NCBI GenBank assembly: GCA_947174215.1
Contig: CAMWIB010000048.1
Span: 1-7,599 of the forward strand
Direction of reading: 5' to 3'
DNA: 7,599 nt
DNA from: an uncultured Clostridia bacterium
GTDB taxonomy: Bacteria > Bacillota > Clostridia > Christensenellales > CAG-917
Shown here: one piece after another, positions 1 through 6,319 of the stretch
Layout of the letters: every line of letters begins with the position of its first letter
How positions within the stretch are numbered: position 1 is the first letter of the stretch
Position numbers and translations under genes: made by a program
The notes under the pieces: generated by a model
Databases searched by the model: none
Seen by the model: only the letters and a program-made list of their open reading frames with translations
Told to the model about the DNA's origin: nothing

Positions 1-68
1 GCTTATTGATTAGTATTTTGCACAAATGAAATTCGATATAAAGCGAATCAAATTATAATGGATTTGGA

Positions 69-1715
69 TTACACACGGTTGCCTTTTCCATTGATATATA
101 CAAATCCACCGGCAGTTACGTTGATGTGTGGGCAAGTATCAAACGATTGAATTTCAAGTCCCTGAATTTCGGGGTCAATTGTTAGTTCGCATAGTTCTGT
201 GCAACCGTAAAATCCGCCTTCTGTCATTTTTTTAACAGTCGGCATATTTACGCGACGTAACGACGAACAATTACGGAACACCGCCTCGCCGAACTCAACA
301 ACTGTATTAGGTACGTCGCATTCTACAAGAGCAGTGCAGTCGCGGAACAGGGCTTCTGACAATTTGGTTATGCCGTTAGGTAGCTTGACTGTTTTAAGAG
401 AAACGCACCCGCGAAATGCCGCTACTCCCAAATAGTCTAAATTTTGAGGCAAATCAATTTCTTGTAGTCCTGTCATATCGAAAAACGCACCTTCTTCAAT
501 GCGTTTAACAGAAGTCGGTACAACTATCTTATAAACGTTATTGTTGCCGCGAAATACGTTTTTTCCTATTGATACAACCGGTATGCCTGCGACATTCGAA
601 ATTATTTCCACAGTGTGAGAGCATCCAATGTATCTCGTAATGCGCACGCCGTCATTAGAAACTTCGTATGAAAATTCATCATACACTCCGCTTGCCGATA
701 CGGCACCTAAACGTTCCGCTTCCGAAACTATTGGTTGCAAATTGAATACGTGCGGCGTAACCGACCGAGGAATATACTTTTTTTCTTCTGGAATGGCGGA
801 GAACGATGATGACAGTTCGTTGGGAATCGAGTATTCCGATAATGGCTTATCGCCGATATGTATGCTTATTATCTGTGATTTATCTACAAAACGATTGTTA
901 GCGTGTTTAAGTTCTTTTGCGACACTTGCTGATTGTACTGAATTGCTACTGACGTACAACAGTATGCCTTGACAGTTAGGCTTACTTATTATGGACAATG
1001 CCTTTTCATCCCAGATATCACCGTAGCAAATAGAGCTGTCATACCATAAACGGACGCCGAATTTTTTTAATTCTACAATATCAGATATGACGATATCTGC
1101 GTCACGGTGCGAGTAGCTTATAAATATAAACGGTTCGTCGTCAACGTTCGCTTCCGGCAAGCTATCAATAGCGCTTATATTGGTGCTGATTATATCAATT
1201 CCGTTTACTATTTCGCTCAACTCTTTTTTGTTGCGTTTAGTTTGAATGTCATCGTCATATCCAACGACGAACAAAGCGGCAAGTTTATTGTCATCGAACA
1301 ATTCTGACAGCTCGTGTTCGATACTTTGCGTATCGCAGACAATAAGGCTTCCAAGCCCCAAATCAACGGCTTTTAAGCTCATATTTTCGAGGCACGCTCC
1401 TATCGAAATATAGTCGCTACGGGTTGTACTCGTAAGCATAACAGCAATAACGTTTGGGGCAGAGCGAATTATTTGTGCCGTAGCTTTCTCCGTTCCGTGC
1501 GACGCGTTATTCTCGACAAATATATCTAACAATTCAGCGATTCTGTTTTTTTGTTGCGTTGAGAGAACGTTAAACCGCCAAGGCTGTCTATTCTTTGCTG
1601 AGGGCGCAAGTCTTCCTGCATCGAGAATTTTCAATATTTTATCGTTATCGACGGGCGTAATCTTAAATCTTCGCACGCTTCTACGCTCAATAATCGCATC
1701 GTCCAAATATAGCAT
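69..1715 (-). CDS. Nitroreductase-TIR-leucine-rich repeat fusion protein (548 aa)
   Basis: Three modules are visible. Residues 1 to about 168 form a complete nitroreductase-like FMN domain: ERRSVRRF (10-17), APSAKNRQPW (37-46), the GACLENMSLKAVDLGLGS helix (106-123), FVVGYDD (149-155) and a basic tail RNKK (161-164). Residues about 195-300 form a TIR domain: FIFISYSHRD (196-205), VRLWYD (221-226), and SSNSV..S..VAKEL (256-269), whose Glu268 sits where TIR NADases carry the catalytic glutamate. Residues about 369-530 hold BspA/LRR_5 repeats of 23 residues (from 394, 417, 440, 463, 486 and 508) with a recurring aF..C signature. No signal peptide or membrane segment is seen, so it should be cytoplasmic. 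ATG at 1713-1715 is preceded by AAGGGG (1723-1728) at 7 bases and a strong promoter. Nitroreductases use NAD(P)H and are usually dimers; many bacterial TIRs cleave NAD+. Sensor (LRR) plus effector (TIR) is inferred; the biological role is unknown. A few sampled rows look somewhat more AT-rich than ileS. Confidence 0.93.
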   Translation of the reverse strand: MLYLDDAIIERRSVRRFKITPVDNDKILKILDAGRLAPSAKNRQPWRFNVLSTQQKNRIAELLDIFVENNASHGTEKATAQIIRSAPNVIAVMLTSTTRSDYISIGACLENMSLKAVDLGLGSLIVCDTQSIEHELSELFDDNKLAALFVVGYDDDIQTKRNKKELSEIVNGIDIISTNISAIDSLPEANVDDEPFIFISYSHRDADIVISDIVELKKFGVRLWYDSSICYGDIWDEKALSIISKPNCQGILLYVSSNSVQSASVAKELKHANNRFVDKSQIISIHIGDKPLSEYSIPNELSSSFSAIPEEKKYIPRSVTPHVFNLQPIVSEAERLGAVSASGVYDEFSYEVSNDGVRITRYIGCSHTVEIISNVAGIPVVSIGKNVFRGNNNVYKIVVPTSVKRIEEGAFFDMTGLQEIDLPQNLDYLGVAAFRGCVSLKTVKLPNGITKLSEALFRDCTALVECDVPNTVVEFGEAVFRNCSSLRRVNMPTVKKMTEGGFYGCTELCELTIDPEIQGLEIQSFDTCPHINVTAGGFVYINGKGNRV

Positions 1716-1741
1716 AATTCATCCCCTTGTTTATATGGCAA

Positions 1742-1770
1742 ATTATAGTTAAAACATATTATTTCGTCAA
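1742..1770 (-). promoter_or_regulatory. Sigma-A-type promoter of the nitroreductase-TIR-LRR gene
   Basis: Read on the minus strand, TTGACG (plus positions 1765-1770) is followed after exactly 17 bases by a perfect TATAAT (1742-1747). Transcription should start near 1734-1736, giving a leader of about 20 bases that holds the AAGGGG ribosome site. This implies the gene is transcribed alone and is not obviously dependent on an activator. No operator-like palindrome is evident in the core promoter. Confidence 0.85.
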
Positions 1771-1812
1771 ATAAAACCGCAAAATTGTCAGTAAATAATA
1801 TTTTGCAGGGAT

Positions 1813-1855
1813 ATTTCATAGCATAGCTATTTCACTCGCAGCAAGGCGAATTTCA
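1813..1855 (-). repeat. TGAAAT-linked hairpin repeat array (three motif copies, two hairpins)
   Basis: On the minus strand the motif TGAAAT occurs three times (plus 1850-1855, 1829-1834, 1813-1818). The copies are separated by two small inverted repeats: TCGC..GCGA in the 15-base spacer 1835-1849, and ATAGC/GCTAT at 1818-1830, which overlaps the flanking motifs. Hexamers alternating with unrelated short hairpins resemble dispersed intergenic repeats I associate with Clostridia; that link is from memory. The array lies between the tRNA terminator and the promoter of the TIR-fusion gene. A degenerate copy, TGAAATTCG followed by a CGAAT arm, is at 27-48 in the opposite orientation. Confidence 0.55.
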
Positions 1856-1894
1856 TTGAAAAACCCGAAGCTGTTCGCTTCGGGTTTTTCAATG
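1854..1894. terminator. Bidirectional intrinsic terminator after tRNA-Gly
   Basis: An 18-bp perfect stem (arms 1854-1871 and 1877-1894, loop 1872-1876) has a CCCGAAGC/GCTTCGGG core flanked by A5 and T5 tracts, so it can act on either strand. On the minus strand it terminates tRNA-Gly, and its arm takes in the last two bases of the tRNA's CCA end (1893-1894). It insulates the TIR-fusion promoter from tRNA read-through. Confidence 0.9.
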
Positions 1895-1966
1895 GAGCGA
1901 GCGATGAGAATCGAACTCACGACTAAAGCTTGGGAAGCTCTCGTTTTGCCATTAAACTACGCTCGC
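1893..1966 (-). tRNA. tRNA-Gly, anticodon CCC
   Basis: The minus strand folds as a full cloverleaf. The 7-bp acceptor stem pairs GCGAGCG (1960-1966) with CGCTCGC (1897-1903). The D arm is short, and the anticodon loop TTCCCAA has anticodon CCC (plus 1932-1934), decoding GGG. The TTCGATT loop is closed by a 5-bp T stem that includes one G-T pair. The discriminator base is T (1896), as usual for bacterial tRNA-Gly, and CCA is encoded (1893-1895). Length is 74 bases including CCA. It has its own promoter upstream and an intrinsic terminator directly downstream, so it is a single-gene unit. GGG is also readable by tRNA-Gly(UCC), so this species is probably supplementary. Confidence 0.96.
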
Positions 1967-2029
1967 ATATGTTTTCATATACTTTGGAGTTCGCATAGGG
2001 TGATGCCAATTGCGCTCCGTCTTTTGTTT

Positions 2030-2057
2030 ATTCTAACATATCGAGCGTTTTTGTCAA
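2030..2057 (-). promoter_or_regulatory. Promoter of tRNA-Gly(CCC)
   Basis: On the minus strand a perfect TTGACA (plus 2052-2057) is followed after 16 bases by TAGAAT (2030-2035). The predicted start near 2023 leaves a 5' leader of about 57 bases for RNase P to remove. The last 14 leader bases (1967-1980) can form a small ATATG/CATAT hairpin abutting the mature 5' end. The promoter diverges from that of ileS. Confidence 0.75.
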
Positions 2058-2129
2058 ACAGGTTTTGAAAAATGTGAATATTTTTATATGAGCAAATTGC
2101 GAATATTTTTTGTATACGCACTAAATTTC

Positions 2130-2158
2130 TTGCGTTTTTTTTGATATTTGTTTATAAT
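2130..2158 (+). promoter_or_regulatory. Promoter of the ileS operon
   Basis: A perfect TATAAT (2153-2158) lies 17 bases after TTGCGT (2130-2135). The upstream region (2061-2115) is A/T-rich, with two GAATATTTTT copies (2076-2085 and 2101-2110) that could act as an UP-like element. The predicted start near 2165 leaves about 28 bases before ATG, too short for a T-box leader. The ribosome site GAGG (2184-2187) is 5 bases before the start codon. Confidence 0.7.
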
Positions 2159-2192
2159 TATTTAATCTCTAAGAATACTCACGAGGTCTAAT

Positions 2193-5100
2193 ATGTACAA
2201 ACCTGTTGACAGTAATTTGAATTTCGTCGAGCGCGAGAAGGAAGTGCTTGAATTTTGGAAGCAAAACGAAATCTTCAAGAAGAGTGTTGAGAAGAACGAA
2301 GGTAAGCCTGAATTCAGTTTTTATGACGGTCCGCCGACTGCAAACGGCAAGCCGCATATCGGTCATATTCTCACCCGCGTTATGAAGGATATCGTGCCTC
2401 GTTATAAGACGATGAAGGGCTATCACGTGCTTAGAAAGGCGGGTTGGGACACTCACGGTCTGCCCGTTGAACTTGAAGTTGAGAAGTTGCTCGGTATAGA
2501 CGGCAAGCAGGAAATTGAAAAGTACGGTATCGAGCCGTTTATCAAAAAGTGTAAGGAATCCGTCTGGAAGTATACGGACGAGTGGCACAAGATGTCCGAC
2601 CGTATAGGCTATTGGGCGGATATGGAAAAGCCGTATATCACCTACGACGACAACTATATCGAGTCGGTCTGGTGGGCGCTCAAACAGATGGCGGATAAGG
2701 GCTTGCTTTATAAGGGCTACAAGATTGTGCCGTACTGCCCGCGTTGCGGAACGGCGCTCAGCTCTCACGAAGTGGCGCAGGGCTACAAGGACGTTGAGGA
2801 AACCTCCGTATTCGTCAAGTTCCAAGTTAAGGGAGAAGAGAACACCTATTTCCTTGCGTGGACGACTACGCCTTGGACGCTTTCCTCAAACACCGCGCTC
2901 TGTATGAACGGCAAAGAGGACTACGCAAAGATTAAGGTTGAAAACGAGTATTATATCCTTGCCGACGCACTCGTCGAAAAGCTGTTTAGCGAAGTTGAGT
3001 ACGAGAAGGTTGACGTAAAGAAGGGCAAGGAGTACGAGCGTACGGAATACATTCCGCTTTTCGATTACAAGTACGACTTCAAGGAAAAAGCGTATTACAT
3101 CGTCAACGACGACTACGTTACGCTCACCGACGGTACGGGTATAGTCCATATCGCGCCTGCGTTCGGTGAAGACGACGGCAGGGTGGGCAAGAGATACGGA
3201 CTTCCGTTTTTGCAAATGGTTGACGACCGCGGTTGCTTCAAGGATACAATCACGGATATGGTCGGCGTATTCTGTAAGGACGGCGACAAGCTCGTTATAG
3301 ACAGACTCAAAAAAGAGGGTAAGCTGTTCAAGACAATGCGCTTTACGCACAGCTATCCGTTCTGCTGGCGTTGCGATACACCGCTTTTGTACTATGCAAG
3401 AAGCTCGTGGTTCATCAAGGTGACGGAAGTCAAGAAACAGTTGCAGGCTTCAAATGAATCCGTCAACTGGATGCCCGATACGATAAAGAGCGGCCGTATG
3501 GGCAACTTCCTTGAAAACGTAATCGACTGGGGTATTTCCCGTGAAAGATATTGGGGTACGCCGTTGCCTATCTGGGTGTGTAACAAGTGCGGCAAGCTTC
3601 ACGTCATAGGCTCACGCGAGGAGCTTCGCAAGCTCGGCGGGCTTGATGGCGATATAGAGCTTCACCGTCCGTATATCGATAGCGTGAAGTGGGAATGCGA
3701 ATGCGGCGGCACTATGGAGCGTACTCCCGAAGTGCTTGACTGCTGGTTTGACAGCGGTTCTATGCCGTTTGCGCAGTGGCATTATCCTTTTGAGAATAAG
3801 GAGTTGTTCGAGCAGGTATTCCCTGCGGACTTCATTTCGGAAGCGGTAGACCAGACTCGCGGTTGGTTCTATACCTTGCTTGCGATAAGCACGATACTGT
3901 TCGGCCGCGCGCCGTTTAAGAACTGCATAGTTCTCGGACACGTCAACGATAAGGACGGCATAAAGATGTCCAAGCACAAGGGCAACGTAGTAGACCCGTG
4001 GACGGTGCTTGACAAGCAGGGCGCAGACGCTACGAGATGGTACTTCTATACGGCTTCCGCTCCGTGGCTTCCGTCGAGATTCTCTGCGGATAACGTCAGC
4101 GAGTCACAGCGTAAGTTTATGGGTACGCTCTGGAACACGTACGCATTCTACGTGCTTTACGCCGAGATAGACCAGTTCAATCCCATGGAGCATAAGCTCG
4201 AAGACCAAGAGTTCAGCGTCATCGACAAATGGATACTCTCCGGACTCAATACGCTTATAAAGACGGTAGACGAGGGCTTGAACGAGTACAAGATTGTTGA
4301 AACATCACGTGCTATTGCGGAGTTTGTTGACAATCTCTCCAACTGGTACGTACGCCGTTCGCGCGAGCGTTTCTGGGGCAATAAGATGACTAAGAGCAAG
4401 GAGGCGGCGTATACGACGCTGTACACCGTGCTTGCAACACTCAGCAAGATTATAGCTCCCTACGTTCCATTTATGGCGGAGAATATTTATCAAAACCTTG
4501 TTCGCAACTTCGACAAGACAGCACCCGAGAGCGTACATCTTTGCGACTTCCCAGTTGCGGATGAGAAGTATATCAATAAGGCGCTTGAAACGGGAATGGA
4601 ACGCGTTCTCAAACTCGTAGTTCTCGGCAGAGCGGCGCGTAATAAGTCAAACCTCAAAAACAGACAGCCTCTCGGCAGACTCATCTATAACGGCAGATAT
4701 GAGTTGCCGTTCGAGCTTAAAGAGCTTGTAAAGGACGAGCTTAACGTAAAAGAAGTAGAGCAGTCGGGTGAGGACGATAACTTCGTAAGCTATGAGATTA
4801 AGCCTCAGCTCAAAACTCTCGGACCTAAGTACGGCGCATTGCTCGGCAAGATAAGAGCGCTTTTGCAGGAGCGCCCGGACGACGTAATATCCGCTATAAA
4901 GAGGCGTAAGGCGCTTGACGAAATAAAGGCGGAGTACAGAAGTCAGCGCGGTACGGAAAACGACGTGAAGAGCGAGTTTACCTGCGAGATTGACGGGAAG
5001 CAGATTGTTCTCAGCGAAGAGGATTTGCTCATAACCGTAAAGAATAAGGATGGCTTCTCCTCGGAATCTGACGGCGAAACGACGGTCGTTCTTGATACGG

Positions 5101-5375
5101 CGTTGACGGACGAGCTTATCCGCGAGGGTATCGAGCGCGAAATTGTCAGCAAGGTTCAGAATATGAGAAAGGAAGCCGGCTTCGAGGTCACCGACCATAT
5201 CTTGCTCAGCTACTTTGCAAGTGGCGTAGCGAAGGACGTGCTTGACGACGCTAAGTTCCTCTCCGACGTACTGTGCGACGGTATCGTTGCGGGTATGGAT
5301 AAGGATACGGACGTGTTTACAAAGACCGTTGACATCAACGGCAATTCCGTCGTGATAACCGTCAAGAGGGTATAA
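2193..5375 (+). CDS. ileS: Isoleucyl-tRNA synthetase, type 2 (IleS2 class)
   Basis: This 1060-residue class I aminoacyl-tRNA synthetase joins isoleucine to tRNA-Ile in the cytoplasm, using ATP. The active site shows PHIGH (HIGH at 55-58), GWDTHGLPVE, and KMSKH (591-595), where His replaces the last Ser of KMSKS. The CP1 editing domain, which hydrolyses mischarged Val-tRNA, has WTTTPWTL (223-230) and an FGEDD motif (Asp327-328). CxxC pairs at 182/185, 391/394 and 463/466 plus C502/C504 suggest zinc sites. An anticodon-binding domain follows, then a long C-terminal extension. The length, the TANGKPHIGH and GWDTHGLPVE signatures and the tail place it with the eukaryote-like type 2 enzymes, many of which tolerate mupirocin. 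The HIGH motif is canonical rather than the swapped form described in hyper-resistant enzymes. It leads an operon with the next two genes. The frame is intact. Confidence 0.98.
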   Translation: MYKPVDSNLNFVEREKEVLEFWKQNEIFKKSVEKNEGKPEFSFYDGPPTANGKPHIGHILTRVMKDIVPRYKTMKGYHVLRKAGWDTHGLPVELEVEKLLGIDGKQEIEKYGIEPFIKKCKESVWKYTDEWHKMSDRIGYWADMEKPYITYDDNYIESVWWALKQMADKGLLYKGYKIVPYCPRCGTALSSHEVAQGYKDVEETSVFVKFQVKGEENTYFLAWTTTPWTLSSNTALCMNGKEDYAKIKVENEYYILADALVEKLFSEVEYEKVDVKKGKEYERTEYIPLFDYKYDFKEKAYYIVNDDYVTLTDGTGIVHIAPAFGEDDGRVGKRYGLPFLQMVDDRGCFKDTITDMVGVFCKDGDKLVIDRLKKEGKLFKTMRFTHSYPFCWRCDTPLLYYARSSWFIKVTEVKKQLQASNESVNWMPDTIKSGRMGNFLENVIDWGISRERYWGTPLPIWVCNKCGKLHVIGSREELRKLGGLDGDIELHRPYIDSVKWECECGGTMERTPEVLDCWFDSGSMPFAQWHYPFENKELFEQVFPADFISEAVDQTRGWFYTLLAISTILFGRAPFKNCIVLGHVNDKDGIKMSKHKGNVVDPWTVLDKQGADATRWYFYTASAPWLPSRFSADNVSESQRKFMGTLWNTYAFYVLYAEIDQFNPMEHKLEDQEFSVIDKWILSGLNTLIKTVDEGLNEYKIVETSRAIAEFVDNLSNWYVRRSRERFWGNKMTKSKEAAYTTLYTVLATLSKIIAPYVPFMAENIYQNLVRNFDKTAPESVHLCDFPVADEKYINKALETGMERVLKLVVLGRAARNKSNLKNRQPLGRLIYNGRYELPFELKELVKDELNVKEVEQSGEDDNFVSYEIKPQLKTLGPKYGALLGKIRALLQERPDDVISAIKRRKALDEIKAEYRSQRGTENDVKSEFTCEIDGKQIVLSEEDLLITVKNKDGFSSESDGETTVVLDTALTDELIREGIEREIVSKVQNMRKEAGFEVTDHILLSYFASGVAKDVLDDAKFLSDVLCDGIVAGMDKDTDVFTKTVDINGNSVVITVKRV

Positions 5376-5376
5376 A

Positions 5377-6237
5377 ATGAGAGTTGCTCCCGATTGGACT
5401 GAATACTCGGTTATCGCTACGGGTGACGGCGAAAAGTTGGAGAGGTGGGGAAACCTCGTCTTACTTCGTCCCGACCCGCAGATTATATGGCACGCCGTGA
5501 AGCCGCTAAGGTCGTATAAGGGTATTGACGCCCTATACGAGCGCAGTTCGACAGGCGGCGGAAGGTGGGTATTCAACCGCGAAGGCGTTAAAACGGAATT
5601 CATACTTCACTGGCGCGACCTTGCGTTTTCATTGAAGCTAATGGGCTTTAAGCACACGGGACTTTTCCCCGAGCAGGCGGCGAATTGGGATAGAATGATG
5701 AAGCTGATAGAGGGTGCAAACCGCAAGGTGAGCGTACTCAATCTGTTTGGCTATACGGGCGCGGCGTCCGTTGCGTGCAAGCGCGCAGGTGCTGACGTCT
5801 GCCACGTGGACGGCGCAAAGGCGATGGTTGAAAGAGCGGGCGAAAATATCCGTCTTAGCGGACTTGACAGCGACGGAATGAGGTATATAATCGACGACTG
5901 CTTCAAGTTCTGCAAGCGCGAGCTTAAAAGAGGTAAACGCTACGACGCGATTATCCTTGACCCGCCAAGCTTCGGCAGAGGTCCAAACGGCGAGAAGTGG
6001 AAGATTGAAGAGGGTATATCCGAGCTTGTGGAGCTTGTGGCGAAGTTACTCAGTGATAAGCCGCTATTCGTGTGCCTTAACAGCTATACGACGGGCTTAC
6101 AGCCTGCGGTTATGTCAAACGTACTGCGCTTGGCTTTGCCTAAGAATGCTAAGATAGACGCTGATGAAATTGGAATTGCAACAGAAGAGGGCTTGATATT
6201 GCCGCAGGGCTGTACCGCTTTTGCGGAATTCGAATAA
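5377..6237 (+). CDS. Class I SAM-dependent methyltransferase (RlmI/RlmK-like family), probably RNA-modifying
   Basis: A 286-residue protein with a Rossmann-type methyltransferase domain in its C-terminal two thirds. SAM-binding motif I is NLFGYTGAASV (122-132), the motif II acid is Asp145 (HVDGAK), Asp173-Asp174 fits the adenine-binding position, and motif IV is DPPSF (195-199). This pattern matches the COG1092/Methyltrans_SAM group that includes the 23S rRNA enzymes RlmI and RlmK. The N-terminal 100 residues are a small beta-rich region and I see no clear PUA domain. The modified base and RNA cannot be read from the sequence. ATG follows the ileS stop by one base, with its ribosome site AGAGGG (5365-5370) inside the last ileS codons, so translational coupling is likely. 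Family assignment is firm; substrate is inference. Confidence 0.88.
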   Translation: MRVAPDWTEYSVIATGDGEKLERWGNLVLLRPDPQIIWHAVKPLRSYKGIDALYERSSTGGGRWVFNREGVKTEFILHWRDLAFSLKLMGFKHTGLFPEQAANWDRMMKLIEGANRKVSVLNLFGYTGAASVACKRAGADVCHVDGAKAMVERAGENIRLSGLDSDGMRYIIDDCFKFCKRELKRGKRYDAIILDPPSFGRGPNGEKWKIEEGISELVELVAKLLSDKPLFVCLNSYTTGLQPAVMSNVLRLALPKNAKIDADEIGIATEEGLILPQGCTAFAEFE

Positions 6238-6308
6238 TGGGGTCCCCGCAAACGTCCCAATGGGGTCCCCACGAAATGTCATTTTGTGGGGTAAACTTGT
6301 GGGGTAAA
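6236..6308. repeat. G/C-rich direct-repeat cluster with hairpin in the operon spacer
   Basis: The spacer between methyltransferase and pseudouridine synthase contains a 12-base direct repeat AATGGGGTCCCC (6236-6247 and 6259-6270; the first overlaps the methyltransferase stop codon). It also holds a second direct repeat TTGTGGGGTAAA (6284-6295 and 6297-6308). Arms 6267-6277 and 6281-6291 form an 11-bp stem with one G-T pair and a 3-base loop. No T-run follows, so it is not a standard terminator. It may be a dispersed repeat or an RNA element near the next ribosome site (AAGGA, 6309-6313). Confidence 0.7.
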
Positions 6309-6319
6309 AAGGAAATACT

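Noticed and set aside
1..68. Possible terminator for the TIR-fusion gene at the window edge (ATTCG/CGAAT arms).
   Set aside because: A 5-bp AT-rich stem with an 8-base loop and no T-run is too weak; the real terminator may lie beyond the window.
69..1715. Assembly artefact or frameshift joining separate nitroreductase and TIR-LRR genes.
   Set aside because: The frame is uninterrupted, the linker (about 169-194) is plausible, and no internal ribosome site or second promoter is evident at the junction, so a genuine fusion is the simpler reading.
1997..2007. AGGGTGATGCC, resembling part of the T-box consensus, upstream of ileS.
   Set aside because: It lacks the rest of the consensus and any specifier stem or terminator, lies upstream of the ileS promoter, and falls in the tRNA-Gly leader on the other strand.
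1856..2068. Plus-strand 70-codon open frame between the TIR-fusion gene and ileS.
   Set aside because: It reads the terminator and the antisense of tRNA-Gly; such peptides (MRIELTTKAWEAL-like) are a well-known annotation artefact.
2169..2825. Minus-strand open frame of 218 codons opposite the ileS 5' end.
   Set aside because: Arg/Leu/Val-rich composition with no motifs, fully explained as an antisense shadow of ileS.
4647..5603. Long minus-strand open frame (318 codons) opposite the ileS end and methyltransferase start.
   Set aside because: It overlaps two firmly assigned genes, shows no recognisable domain, and is typical of antisense frames in this codon usage.
6239..6304. Possible G-quadruplex from four GGGG runs in the operon spacer.
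   Set aside because: Intervening loops of about 19, 22 and 9 bases and adjacent CCCC runs make Watson-Crick hairpins far more likely.
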